A program made the translations under genes and the position numbers. DNA of 64,000 bases. It comes from Phascolarctos cinereus (taxonomy: Eukaryota > Chordata > Mammalia > Diprotodontia > Phascolarctidae). The stretch lies in NCBI RefSeq assembly GCF_002099425.1, contig NW_018343979.1, positions 1,227,501 through 1,291,500 of the forward strand. The letters run 5' to 3'. The notes beneath the pieces are model-generated. The model did no database searches. It saw nothing but the letters and a program-made list of their open reading frames with translations, and was not told the origin of the DNA. This document shows, in pieces, positions 46,808 to 58,384 of the stretch (within the stretch, counting starts at the first letter, position 1; every line of letters starts with the position of its first letter).

Positions 46808-46902
46808 CAGAATGTCCCAAAAGTTTCAATGAGGTTTTAAGCAACTTTAATTTTTTTAAAGTTTTAAGTCTAAAATTGCACTTGGACTTTTGGGACACCC
46901 TG
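46808..46902. mobile_element. 95-bp palindromic mariner-type MITE
   Basis: The left arm starts cagaatgtcccaaaagttt; the right arm, reverse-complemented, starts cagggtgtcccaaaagtcc. The arms remain alignable for about 45 bases and meet in a T-rich centre near 46850. The outer base pairs are TA on the left and CA (a likely mutated TA) on the right, as expected for Tc1/mariner insertion. With no coding capacity it is a non-autonomous hairpin element. Its ends differ from the TIR-like stretch near 45150, so the transposase remnant there is probably from another subfamily. Confidence 0.85.
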
Positions 46903-46904
46903 CA

Positions 46905-48835
46905 TTTGACAAAAGTCACTTGTAAGATCATCTTAGGCCAGATTTCCCTCTCCTTTCCCCAGACCCCTTTGGGAAATTGTTTATGATTGTCTGTTATCAT
47001 ACACAGGTTACTTTATTTTCTTAGGTTACAATTTCAAAAACTTTTATTAGATAAATAATTGTTTTAATGAGTTCTCAGCATTACACATTTTGTTAAGGGT
47101 AGCTTAAATATTCTTATTTCAAAAGAGAAAAGCAGAGGACAGCGTATTCATGGGGGGAAAACTTTTTCAAAATTGTATTACTGTAATCTATTCTTGGTAT
47201 TTGGATTTTTTTTGGAGGGGTGGTGACATGATGTGATTGATTTAGAATTTATTTATTTATTTTGGTCTGTCATCAACACAGTTCTTTCCCTGTTTAACAA
47301 GAAGAGTGCACATTGCCAATGACTCAAATGTTCTACTGCTCTTTCTAAACTTTTGTCATAAATCATAAAGTATAGAAAAGAAAAGAAGGCACATGACTTG
47401 ACAGTGTAGTGAGAAGAGAGCTATATATACTAAGCTTAACTGTAGGCTCTGACATTTACTGTACACCCATGCTTACAGTTCTAACATTCTGTGATTCTTG
47501 GATTCCTTGGCTTTCAGACACAACTGTCTACTCATCAAAGCCAGTCAATTAAAAAGGAAGACAAGTAAAACATGGCTACAAAGTGATGAGTGATTTCCAT
47601 AAGTCAAGTGTGAAAATCAATCTCTGATCATTTCTACTTACACCAAACTGTTCTCTTTAGCCCAAGAAACTGACTCCACATTATCTCTTTTCCCTTACTC
47701 TGCCTGGACTAATCTTTTTCTCCTCATTCCAGAAAGCAAAAAGTATCTTCGTCATACTGCTCCTCTGGTAGTTCTCACTTGCCTGCATCCCACTCAGTCA
47801 AAGCAAAAACTATTAATGCTTCAAACGCTCCTGCGGGTTTCTATGAGAGAAGAACTGAAGCCAAACACCCAGCTCATGCTGTGGAATTCTTTTTTTAACT
47901 TTACTCCTGAAGTGCCTTATTATCCTGAAGTCAAGTATTCACTGGAGTATTTTGTTCTTTTAGTATGTAAAACTTTTAAGTTCTGACTTATGCTCTCTGG
48001 TAATTAGAGGTAGTTTCAGCTAAACACTCTTCAAAATGGGCTCAGAGAAAATACAGGGTCTGCTTTCTAAACTGATCATACTAATCATACTTCCAAGAGA
48101 ATAAAATAATTGGGAATGACCTAGATAAATGACCTTTCTGTTTGGCCTGGGCATTTGATAGCCTTCAAAATCCTGCCAAAGTCCCCGTAATGGTTCCAAA
48201 TCTTGCCTTGCAGGGCTCTGGCAAGTTTTTCTCATCCTTTACCACATGAAACAGTTTCCTTGATGAATCTCCCTCTCCCTTGACCCACCCCACTGCTAGT
48301 CCCTTTTTCTTAAAGTTCAAATTACAGAGAAGTAGAATAAAATGAAGCTAGGTAATGAAGTCTCAGCTACAATGAAACAGCTTTTATATCATTCTAAGTT
48401 CTACCTACTGCAATATGCATTAGTGTGTCTGCATTGACTCTAGTGGCAGGCTCCTGGAGGGCAGGGTCTTTGCCTTCCCCCTTTTATAGAATGTTGGATA
48501 GCCATCAAGTATTGATTTGGTCTGAGCACATACTTGGTTTAAAAATAGCTTTGAACTGTTCCACTAAAACATTTCTGGAGTGGAGGAGTTCAGGGGCACC
48601 TTTTTCGTCATGGTGTTCATCTGTTAGCACTCAAGGCTAACCTTAGGAGCAGATGGGGTAGGTGGCCTCCCATGATACGGGATTTGAAATGAACCAGAAA
48701 AGACCTCTCCAACCAAAAATATGTCTTCTAACCAGTCTACCACTGACTCTTAAAATTTCCCTATAAGTCTTTCCTTTGGATTAAACACTATTGTTTCTAG
48801 GATAAACAAAAACAAAACAAAAATCCAGCTTTATA
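46905..48835. other. no gene recognised
   Basis: No repeat family recognised with confidence. Frames at 48020-48235 (minus) and 48425-48640 (plus) carry no domain motif. Confidence 0.4.
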
Positions 48836-48839
48836 ATCC

Positions 48840-49010
48840 AGCCAAGCTGGTTTACTTGTTGTATCCCAAACTCAGTCTTCTTTTTCTTGCATACATACCT
48901 TTGCATGTGTTGTCCCCTATTCCTGTAATGCAGTTTTCCCTTGCTTCTACCCTATATTTTCCTTAATTTTTTTCCCTTAGATTTAAAGCTCAGTTGAGAT
49001 GCTATTTAGA
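48840..49010 (+). repeat. L2-like fragment
   Basis: tacctttgcatgtgttgtcc, cctattcctgtaatgcagtt, aaagctcagttgagatgcta resemble the recurrent mammalian L2-associated segment (ctttgcatatgctgttccc ... ctcagctcaaatgcc). Confidence 0.45.
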
Positions 49011-49079
49011 GATTGGATTCTTAACCTAGGGTCTAGGAACTTATCCAATTTGGAAAAGACCAGACTGATGGGAGGGACA

Positions 49080-49445
49080 GGTATAACAGTTATTCTCAAA
49101 TATATGGAGTTGTGATGCAGACAAGGGATCAGACTTGTTTTATTTGTCTTTAGCAAGTAAAACCAGGAGAAATGGGTAGGAATTGCAAAGAAGCAAATTT
49201 AGGTTTGATGTCAGTTAAAAAACAAAACAAAACAAACAATCCTTAACAATTAAAGCTGTTCCAAAATGAATGGGCTGTTTTAAGAGCAAATAGGTTTCCC
49301 CTCTGGGGGCCTTGAAGCAGCAACTGGAGGATGAACACATGACTTAGTGAAGGTTCCTTGTTAGCACAGGTTGGACCATATGGCTGCTGAGATAACACTA
49401 CAATTCTGAGATTCTGTAATTCTGTGAATGCCAGGATAAGAAGTT
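49080..49445 (+). mobile_element. CR1/L3 LINE 3' end
   Basis: aacaattaaagctgttccaa, atgaatgggctgttttaaga, ggccttgaagcagcaactgg, gaccatatggctgctgagat, and the repeated terminal octamer family attctgagattctgtaattc/tgtgaatg. This order is that of the CR1-type (L3) 3' terminus, which ends in short attctgtga repeats. An old element shared across amniotes. Confidence 0.75.
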
Positions 49446-51175
49446 TTTAACTGTATTTGATAAGCAATTAGTAACAACTGAAGGATTTGGAGAATAAGGT
49501 GCATAACTAGGCCTGACCACTAGGGAAATTACTTGGGTAGATGGATTGAAGAGGGGAGAACCACAGGCAGAAAAACCACTTCGAAGACTAACTCAAGTTC
49601 AGGTGACAAGGACCTAAAGTAGAACAGTAGCAATTGGAATGGAAAAGAGTGAATGCATAGATGAGATTTTTCAGAAGTGGAATAATTGACATTATTTGAA
49701 TAGATATGAGGGGTGAAGAGGGAAGAAGAATAGATTTCACTATTCTAAGTTGGGGTGACTGGGAACCAGTCAATAAGCATTTATTAATTATCTACTATAT
49801 GTCAGGTACTGGGTTAAGTAATAGGGATACAAAAAGAGGCAAAAGATAGTTCCTGCCCTCAAGGAGTTCACAATTTAAGGCATAATGGAAAATAATAGCA
49901 CTATTAACAAAAATAGAATAAAAACAGAAGAGACAGATTTTGAGGGAAAGACAAGAAGTTTATACTTGGACATGTTAAATCCAGAGTAGACTCTGGGTAT
50001 GCCTAAGAATTAGAAATGCATATTTGAACTCATGGGGAGAAATCAGAATCAGTAATATTGATCTGGAAGACATCCACATAAGAGCTACTTGTATTCATGG
50101 GAGTGAATGACCTTGCTAAAGGCAATAGTAGAGAAAGAAAGTTGAGTAGAGTGTCACAAACAGAGCTTCATGAGATGCCCATCTTGGGTAGCAGGAAAAC
50201 TTTAAAAGGCTAGTGAAGGAGAAAAAAAAAAAGAAAGATGGCAGGAAAGTAAAGAGACTATAGTCAAGAAAAGAGAAATATTCAAGTGGTCAAGATAGGG
50301 AAGAGAGAAGAGTATATTCAGTGCAGGGTGATGGGAAAGAACTGAGTGATGCAGAGATTTGGAGGTCACAATGAGGACAAAGAACAAGGTCAGGGGTTGC
50401 AAGGCAGAGAGAAAGGTGGAATGATTGCAAGTTATGATCAGACAAAAGAATTTCTCTGTTCATCAAGATGTCAGTAGAACACTAGTGGATGATGGCAAGA
50501 TCAATGGTATGTCCATCTCTATATGTAGGTGAGGTGGAGTGAAGAAGTGGTAGAGAAATTGGAAATTAATAAACTGAGGAATTGGGAAGTTGGGCTGTTT
50601 GAGGGAGTATCAATATGTATGTTGAAGTTTCCTAGCATGGAAGGGAAAGAAAGATTGTAAGTCAGTCACTGAAATCATTGAGAAAGGAAGAAAAGCATCC
50701 TGGAGATCAGGAGATAACAATTACAAGAATCTTAATTAGGTGAGAAATATAAATTGAATAAATCTTTTAGAAGTGGTTATTGAGTGAAGGTGGTGAAAAT
50801 CTACAAGTGGTAATGGGGAGCAAGGAGTATTCCAACTCCTTTACCACATGAGTTGGGTGCCTTACTGAAAATACAACCAGTACTGGAAAGGGTGATGAGG
50901 GAAGCTAAGTCATCAAGAGGGAGCCAGGTTGCAGAGCTTTTAAGATGGAAGGAATTAGAAAGGTAAAAATTTAAGATGAAAGCAAGTTTCTTAAATATGG
51001 AAAATTCCAGAGAACACTGGAAGGTTGGACAGCTATGGAGTGGAACATTGGAGTAGATGGGTTGGGGGCAAGGATGGAAATAAGGGAGTGGGCACTGGGG
51101 CATAAGAAATAGAATTTGTACAGTTACTAGGAAGGGAGGGTCCAGAATCTTTGGCATTGCAGACCAGCCAGCTGG
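49446..51175 (+). repeat. repeat X, longest copies
   Basis: A 3' part (49446-49760: gaataaggtgcataactagg, gattgaagaggggagaacca) is followed by a new 5' start (49765: gtcaataagcatttattaat, ctactatatgtcaggtactg, cctgccctcaaggagttcac). This continues through internal blocks (gtcacaaacagagcttcatg, aagatggcaggaaagtaaag, gatgtcagtagaacactag, gggagcaaggagtattcc) for about 1.4 kb. Minus-strand frames at 50202-50402 and 50801-51157 are open but match no family recognised here. The length and internal order suggest an old, once longer transposable element of unassigned class. Confidence 0.5.
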
Positions 51176-51269
51176 TAGTGTAGAGTGAGCAGTAAGACTA
51201 GCCTTCTTACCTTATGGAGGTTGCAAAAGAATCAGATGAGAGAACTGCTTCCATAACTGGAAGTATATG

Positions 51270-51273
<4 letters not shown>

Positions 51274-51312
<39 letters not shown>

Positions 51313-51322
51313 GTATATATTT
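51274..51322. repeat. (TA)n microsatellite
   Basis: About 14 uninterrupted ta units, then tattatatatatgtatatat. Confidence 0.95.
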
Positions 51323-51662
51323 TTTTCTTTTAAGTTCTTCTTTTATGAACTACCAGGAGTGGATTATTAAACCAAGTGTTTAAACACATGTTCTATTCTC
51401 ATATTTATCACTTCCTCCACTTTATCTTGAATCTCATTCTTCTGAGAAGGATACCTTCTGATTAGAAGCATTTCATAATAGTGTATAAAGAAACCATTTG
51501 GTGAAATCACTGCAGAAAAGGAAACTGAGGCTATGGTGATTAGTACTTTGGAAGTATTTTGCCTTCATTCATATTGCTATAAAATTTATTTTTGTCCTAA
51601 TTATATCTGATAGAACAAAATGAAAGGAAGATTTTTGAGGGATTCAACAAAGGAATTAAACT

Positions 51663-51917
51663 TTGGTTTTTAGGAATAACTTAAATTTGAATAGGATAAG
51701 AAATAAAAGAGGACTGACACATTTTCTGATGATAGTTGATCAATGTTTAAATAGTGGATTAGATGATCAAATTTTAACAGTGAACATTTTAATAAGTGCC
51801 TCCTCCAATGTATCTCAACTACACTCTATTAGCAAACATGACACTCCAATTAATTCCATGGTGCGAAGACTTGCATGGTGGCCAGTTGCCAGTAGTAGAA
51901 AACGTGTTGGGAATTGA
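51663..51917 (+). pseudogene. possible Ty3/gypsy integrase-like fossil
   Basis: Near the end of an open stretch, the spacing V-x-I ... V-x-x-LH ... H ... I-x-x-M ... WWP resembles the zinc-binding N-terminus of Ty3/gypsy-type integrases. It is a short, isolated, old remnant. No flanking long terminal repeats were recognised. It could equally be a chance resemblance or a piece of a host gene derived from such an element. Confidence 0.25.
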
Positions 51918-51919
51918 GC

Positions 51920-52720
51920 CAAGGGAGTTAACTGATTTTAAAGGCTAAGATATTGCTGGAGCTAAAAATTCAAGTTTTATGTGAGGCTAAATCCTTTGAA
52001 CCTACTTTAACTCATCAGGTAAGTAAATACGTTGGCACTAATTTAAGTGATAATTTTGCACTTACTTTGTAGAAATTGTAATTGTTACAGATGAATATAT
52101 TTCACAATAAAGATTGTGTTTGTAATATTTTAAATCACAAGTGAAATATTTTTATTTCAATATAATTTCTCCTTTACTAATAGATAATACAAAATAATCC
52201 AAAAATACTTATGTAAATACTTAACTATGTATTGATATGATCTAAACAATAAAAATATCTAAAAAAACTAATACTTTTGCCATAGGGACAGGAAGCATTG
52301 CTATAAATGTGTTTTATTCTAATTGCTTAATGGAAAATTATTGATTGATAGGTACATTATGTGGTCCACCAATATCAACAAAATGTCAAAGAATACAAAA
52401 AAGCCCCCCCCCCCCCCGCAACATTGGTTGGACTTTCTGTTTTTGATTTATGGGAGGAAATGGGAGTCTTACATAGAAAGGGCATGAACTGAGTTGTTAG
52501 AGTTACCCACTTCAGTGAGATCCCAAATCTATTAGACCATTCAGACAAAAAAAAGGAAGTAGTGAACACAAGGCTAAATTTCTGCTGTTCTACGGGATTC
52601 ATTCTCATTGTGTTAAAAACTAACCTGCAACAGAAATGAACTTTTCCTGCTTTAGCTCCTTTCCTTTGTGGAGAAGAGTGTGAAGCCAAAAAGCTGCTTT
52701 CTTCCCCAATTCAGTCCATC
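51920..52720. other. no gene recognised
   Basis: AT-rich. Contains a 14-base C run at 52404-52417. The minus frame at 52375-52689 crosses that run. Confidence 0.4.
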
Positions 52721-52724
52721 CCTG

Positions 52725-53700
52725 TTAACTCAGCAATGCATGCATCTTCAGCAATTCACTCACACGTCATGTCATCAGCCCCCTGATGTCATGGTCCTCT
52801 TCAAGAAGGAAGGACAAACAACAACCTCTGTAAATAGTAGCAGCAGCTGCCCCACTGGAGACCCAAGTGGAACTGTGGCAACTGTGCAACATATCCTTCC
52901 TTCCTTCCTTCCTTCCTCCTCCTTCCTTCTTCCTTCCTTCCTTCCTTCCTTCCTTCCTTCCTTCCTTCCTTCCTTCCTTCCTTCCTTCCTTCCTTCCTTC
53001 CTTCCTTCCTTCCTTCCTTCCTTCCTTCCTTCCTTCCTTCCTTCCTTCCTTCCTTCCTTCCTTCCTTCCTTCCTTCCTTCCTTCCTTCTCCCCTGCCCTC
53101 CCTTCCCATGTCTTCCCCTCCCTCTGCACACATATAATATCATTACAAGCTAGATTTTTTTTTTCTGAAGGACCATGCCTTAAACTCAAATCACTCTGGT
53201 TCTCACTGATTGGCCAACAAAAGGTCCCAGGCCAAACTGACCTGGTCATTGTTTGGGCCCTGATTGACTGAGAATGAATGTAAATAGTAATTGTTTGTGA
53301 TTTAGCCACAAACCCTGAGGGTCTTTCCCTCCAAGATTGATTTTTTTTGACTAGGTACAAGAGACCATTCTCTGCCTCATTTCTTACCTAGCCTTAATCA
53401 CTGAATGGGAGCTGCCTCTGTCAAACTGAGAGCTGTTAAAGACCTTAGCTTTAAAAGGCCAAAGCCTCCCACTGCATCCAGGGCCATCTTCAGTTGTCCT
53501 CATCTATATCTTGCCACTGGACCCAGATGGCTCCAGAGGAGAAAGTGAGGCTAGTGACTTTGCACAGCCTTTTCTCGCTTAAATCCAAATCCAATTCGCT
53601 TGCATGTCCTGGCATCACCTCCCTGCTGTTATGGTCCTCTTTAAGAATGAAAGATAAACGACAACAGCAACGGCAGAAACAGGAACAGCTGCCGCTGGCC
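52725..53700 (+). mobile_element. A-middle-A element, second copy
   Basis: A partial A module at 52725-52850 (atgtcatggtcctcttcaag, gaaggacaaacaacaacctc) is followed by the middle part with an expanded TTCC tract, then ccttaaactcaaatcactct, gtaaatagtaattgtttgtg, cttaatcactgaatgggagc. A second, fuller A module lies at 53470-53690 (actgcatccagggccatctt, actggacccagatggctcca, gagaaagtgaggctagtgac). Same module order and orientation as 39125-40225, without the inverted B. Confidence 0.65.
52895..53089. repeat. (TTCC)n microsatellite, about 195 bp
   Basis: Nearly pure ccttcctt from 52932 to 53087, with an interrupted block at 52895-52931 (cctcctccttccttcttcc). It has grown inside the pyrimidine-rich middle of the A-middle-A element; the corresponding place in the 39-kb copy is a short irregular tcctcctccc stretch. 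Six long frames on both strands here are translations of the tract. Confidence 0.97.
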
Positions 53701-53804
53701 TCAGTCTCTCTCCAGAGGGGACAAGTAAGAGAACACAAGTCCAGAAACCAGCCTCAGCGAATAAAGACTATATAGATTTTTTTTTCAGTAAAAGCTATTT
53801 GTAT

Positions 53805-54065
53805 GTTAAACATATTTGTAATGTTTCCCACAGCACCAAGCAAATCAAAATGTTTTACAAACACAAATAAACACTTAAAGTTTTACAAAATGCTTTTCTC
53901 ACAACCAAATATGGTAAGTAGTATGACTAATATCCTCATTTTACTGATGAAGAATTTGAAATTGAAAGCTAATATATCTTTTTCAAGGTCACTTTAAAAA
54001 TGGTACAGTGGGGACTCAAGCACAAGTCTTATGATTTTGGCAAGAGTACCAAAATTTATTTGTGC
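53805..54065 (-). mobile_element. MIR-type SINE, minus, diverged
   Basis: aagttttacaaaatgctttt, cctcattttactgatgaaga, ttttcaaggtcactttaaa, ggggactcaagcacaagtct, in reverse MIR order. Confidence 0.6.
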
Positions 54066-54484
54066 ACCAGTTATTTGGAAGTTAGAATAAATATCTTACA
54101 GAAATATTATAAAGTGGTGATTAGGCAGCAAAGGTAGCCCCCAGATGCCTAACCGACCAATTATATAGCTGAAATACCATACATCTGCAATTTAAAATAA
54201 TAGAAAACAATATTGTTGCAAAAGTATGTTACTTCATTTACATAACGAATTAAATAGGCTTTGGGCTGATCAGGGAACCTAATCACCAATTCTGGCTCTA
54301 TCAAAGAGAAAATTAGCTTTCTCATCTTGATTTTGCTATACTCTAGGATAAAGTGTTCTGAGCTGATTGAAGGCTGGAAGTGGGAAGGAGATAGACGTTG
54401 TAAATGTACTCATATTCTGTTCAGTTTATTTATACTTTATGAGTCTAGACCTTTAGTATTTCATTCCAACAAATAATCATAAAT

Positions 54485-54845
54485 TAGTATTTCGTGCATA
54501 GCACTCAGTTCTTTATATGGTAGGAAATAAAAACAAAAACCAAAAACAAACCCATAAAAATATGTTCTATGTTCTCAAGGAGCTTATAATCTAGCAATGT
54601 ATGAATTAAAAGTTAAAATTATGAGTTAACATAAAATAATCACATGTTGTACTATGATTAAGCACAAATAAATCATTTAGATGATAAGTGCTATAAATTC
54701 TCAGGAAGGTGAAATCACTGTGGATTGGGGGAACTGAATCTTGAACAGTGGTAGGATTTCAAAAGACAGAGATGAAACAAGGAGGTCATTCCAGGCAAAG
54801 GATAAAACACAAGAATGTTGGAATGTCCATTTGATGAATTATAAT
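54485..54845 (+). repeat. repeat X, 5' part
   Basis: ttctcaaggagcttataatc, gtgctataaattctcaggaa, gaactgaatcttgaacagtg, ggtcattccaggcaaaggat. Confidence 0.5.
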
Positions 54846-55012
54846 AGTCATAGATTTCTTAGAATTTAGAACTGGAAGACATCACAGAGAGTATATATGA
54901 TCCAACCCTTCATTTTGTACACAAGGAAACTGAGGCCCAGCAAGTTTAAATTATTTGCCTCAATTATAGCTCTAGGTCCCATGATTCTAGGGGAATAATA
55001 AGATTTAAATCA
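54846..55012 (-). mobile_element. MIR-type SINE with CR1-like tail, minus
   Basis: gtcatagatttcttagaatt, tagaactggaagacatcaca, ccaacccttcattttgtaca, ggaaactgaggcccagcaag. It interrupts repeat X, whose blocks resume at about 55020. Confidence 0.65.
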
Positions 55013-55019
55013 GAGCTAA

Positions 55020-55490
55020 AATTTAATTTTTTTTTTGTAAATTAAAAAGGTAGGCTGAGGGCACATTGTGATGGATCTGAAACACTAGGCTAAAAAGTTT
55101 GGCGAAAAGGGGGACTTATATGAGGAAAACCAGGAATTAGAAGGATCAATTGTGTAAGGCAGATTGGAAGGAGGAGTAAAGTAGACCAGTAAAGACAACT
55201 ATAGTGATCGGTAAGGGACATGGGATGGCCTGGATTAAAACAATGGTAATGAAACAGAAAGTTACATATAGGACAGGTGCATAAAATTAAAAATTGGGCA
55301 GTGCTTGGTAACTGACTGAATATCAGGAGTAAGGGAGAAGGGGTTATTAAACATGATTCCAAAGTTTTGAGCCTAAGTAATTAAGAAAATCATGGATAGT
55401 ATCATCAATAGAAACAATGGAAGTTATTTTGGGGTAGAAGACAATGTATTTAACGTCTAAGTGAAAATGCCTAGGAAGAAGTTACATCTG
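55020..55490 (+). repeat. repeat X, 3' part
   Basis: gaattagaaggatcaattgt, gaaggaggagtaaagtagac, ggcctggattaaaacaatgg, ggagtaagggagaaggggtt, attccaaagttttgagccta: the distal blocks of repeat X. Confidence 0.5.
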
Positions 55491-55499
55491 GTGAATAAT

Positions 55500-56190
55500 C
55501 TCTCTTTTTTCTTCAGTTAATAGGACTTGAAGAAAATATCTAATCATTTATTTTATTGGTCACATGAACCCTCCTCACTTTCTTTCTTTCTTTTTAAATA
55601 CATATATTTGTTCCTATCTTTTATGTGACTTTCTTAGCGTTTGTTTCTCCCATATAAAAACCAAAGATTTAGCACATAGAGTCAGAATGCTCTTAAGTGT
55701 ATGAAGAAGACTATACTGTATTTAATGTGTATGTATAACATAACTGTCTTTAAAATGTACAACCATACTGATGATTCTATGATCCTCCCCAGATATGAGT
55801 AATATATTGCCATGTTAGTGTAGTATCAATCCTTTCTAATTGGTCTAATTAGCTAAACAATCATGTGGATAGATTGGTAGGGATAAGGATTGAATGGGAA
55901 GACCTACTAAAAGTAGATTTTCTTTCCTTTCTAGAAACTATAAAACCACCATCTGAAATACTCCATGCATAGCCATTATCTTAATGTACATAGAAGATAT
56001 TCCATTAGGTACCCATGGTGAATTTCTCTGACTGATTTAATACCTAAATAACTATCAACACGAAGTGTGTGAGAGTAATTATCCAGAATTATAAATGTTA
56101 TTGTTAAAAACTTCACCAATGATTACATGCTATGTCATAAGATATGGTTTATTATAATTGAATCATAAATAGTATATCAAGTACCCTATT
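55500..56190. other. no feature recognised
   Basis: Unique-looking AT-rich sequence. Confidence 0.4.
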
Positions 56191-56192
56191 CA

Positions 56193-56208
56193 AAAAAGAA
56201 AGAAAGAG

Positions 56209-56271
<63 letters not shown>

Positions 56272-56292
56272 AAAAGAAAGAAAGAAAAAAGA
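56193..56292. repeat. (GAAA)n microsatellite
   Basis: About 100 bp of gaaa/agaa units with few interruptions. It stands 26 bases left of a MAR1 SINE but is not joined to its A-rich end. Confidence 0.95.
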
Positions 56293-56318
56293 AATACAAT
56301 TGGCCCTGCCTTTAGGGG

Positions 56319-56557
56319 ATTGTTGTTGTTCAATCACTTCAGTCAGGTCTGACTTTTGTGACCCCATTTGGTGTTTTCTTGGCAAAGTTTGCTGGAGTGG
56401 TTTGCCATTTCGTTCTCTAGTTCATTTTGCAGAAAAGGAAACTGAGGCAAACAGGGTTAAGTGACTTGCCCAGGATAACACAGCTAGTAAATCTCTGAAG
56501 TCATATTTGAACTTAGGTCCTCCTGACCTCAGGACCAGCTCTTTATCCACTGCTTTC
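56319..56557 (-). mobile_element. MAR1-type SINE (RTE/BovB tail), minus
   Basis: ttgttgttgttcaatcactt, gaccccatttggtgttttct, cagaaaaggaaactgaggca, gacttgcccaggataacaca, tttgaacttaggtcctcctg, ctctttatccactgc. A 7-bp repeat, ttagggg, at 56312-56318 and 56558-56564 is a likely target duplication. Confidence 0.88.
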
Positions 56558-56599
56558 TTAGGGGCTTATAAACTCTAAATAATGGAAAGGAAAAGAAAA

Positions 56600-57125
56600 A
56601 GACTATCCAAAGGTAGGTCATATTCTTTTTTTTCCTCCAAACTACACTGATGAAATTAAATAACTCACACAAAGTAAATTCACAATAGCCACCACATGGG
56701 CTAGAACACTTTTTAATTGCCTTCCACTAGCCAAATCACTAGGCAGTTATTCACACAGCATTATTTACTTCTACAATGAAAATTAAAGTTAGCCTCCTGG
56801 CTCTAGCTGAAGTCAGCTTTCTAAAAGTGCAACTTTTGTGTATTATATCCTACCTCAGTTTCCAATCAAAAGCAGCAATGAACATTCTAAAATTAATGTA
56901 TTGTTTCTTCTTTTTCCATTTCATATTTCCAATTACTGTGGAGCTGCTTTTAAAAAGAAATAAAGTGCTGCAAGTTTCTTAGGACCAACAACAATAATTC
57001 AGGAGTAGAATGGGAAGAAAGGGAACCATAAACTTATATTACAGGTTCTGTGGAACAGGTTTTGAAAATTAAGTTTGAAAGCAGACAAAGCTGTGTGTTT
57101 TAGGTCATCTAGAGGACTCTCTAGC
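56600..57125. other. no feature recognised
   Basis: The plus frame at 56776-56982 has no recognisable motif. Repeat-poor and continuous with the region below. Confidence 0.35.
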
Positions 57126-57129
57126 TAAA

Positions 57130-58384
57130 TTCACATGAGCCATGGATAAAATGTACAGGATGTCAAGTTAACTTGCCCTATTTTCTTTGATAGACTTTAT
57201 CACCACCTTGTGAAAAGAACATCCCTGATATGGTCATATTGCCATTTACAATATAAAACCTGGTTTTGGTAGTCTGATGTTCTAATAGTTTAAAATCACA
57301 CAGAACTGAATATTATACAAGTCATCATGCCTCATGCCAGTTCTTTCTTGTACAGAAAAGAAAAAGGGTTTGTTGTAAACCATTTTTTGGTAAAATGGTT
57401 AGAAAGGATGAGGTTGGGTAGAAAAGCCTGCAGCAAAATTGTTCAAGTTAAACTCAAAAACAAGATGTTACTATTGGACAACTTTTATTTAAAATAGATG
57501 GTCCTACCGAAAAAAATGGTTATTTAATGTGCACTTTTATACTCTAAAGACTCTTCATAAATAAGAAACACAATGACAATTATATTACATGAAAATAAAC
57601 TGGAACCAGCTTTGAGACATACTTGTTCAGGTAAATTTTCCTTAAGGACAGACTTCCATTCAAATAAAAGAAAAAATGATGTGTTCACTTAAATTAATTC
57701 AGAAATCAATGCTTTAATTTCTTGCTTCAAATGAAATCCAAATCAGATTAATCACTACAGAAAACATGTCAAAGAACAACAGTAGAATGTTCATCAGGAT
57801 AGAACAACCAATTTAACTTTGAAGTAAGAAAGGTAGAGATTTTCATATGAAAATTTATTCATGGATCTAGGTATCACCTACCAACTTTTAGAAAATAATT
57901 AGGCAATGAAACAGTAGTGCACCCCTCCCCTCTGCTTCTTCACATGAGGACCATGAATACAGAAAACAATTGTCTTATCTCTATGGACACATACAGGCTT
58001 GCAAGATGATTATTTTCAATATTGCTTTTTATTACCAAACTCATTAGAATTATTTGAGTTAGATGACAAAGACCAGATTGGAATAAGGTGGTATAGTTTA
58101 GGATGCACTCAAAGAAAACACAAACAAAGACCGCAAGTAACCTAGGGCTGGCACTAAAGCAATCTACTGGCAATTGTAAACCAGCCTAGAAAAATGAATT
58201 CATTTCAGGTCACCAATTGAGATAATGCCTTCTTGAAAATACTATTCTATTCACAAACCCCTCATTATTGATTTTACAATATGTGCATTCACAAAGCGTG
58301 AATTTTTATGGATACCAATATGAAACAATCAGTAGCCTTTTAAGAACAACTAAAACATGGAATTGAAATGCTAGTTCTCTGGAG
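57130..58384 (-). other. candidate 3' UTR of the minus-strand gene
   Basis: Repeat-poor sequence directly downstream (on the minus strand) of the TAG stop at 58387-58385. Minus-strand AATAAA hexamers, seen as tttatt on the plus strand, lie at about 58028-58033, 57854-57859 and 57484-57489, any of which could end the transcript. The minus frame at 57940-58173 lies inside this region and has no domain signature. The extent is inferred; transcript data would set the end. Confidence 0.45.

Noticed and set aside
52767-53360. Long frames (up to 197 codons) on both strands
   Set aside because: They are translations of the TTCC/GGAA tract (Lys-Glu-Gly-Arg and Pro-Ser-Phe-Leu repeats) inside a dispersed element; all frames stay open because the unit lacks stops.
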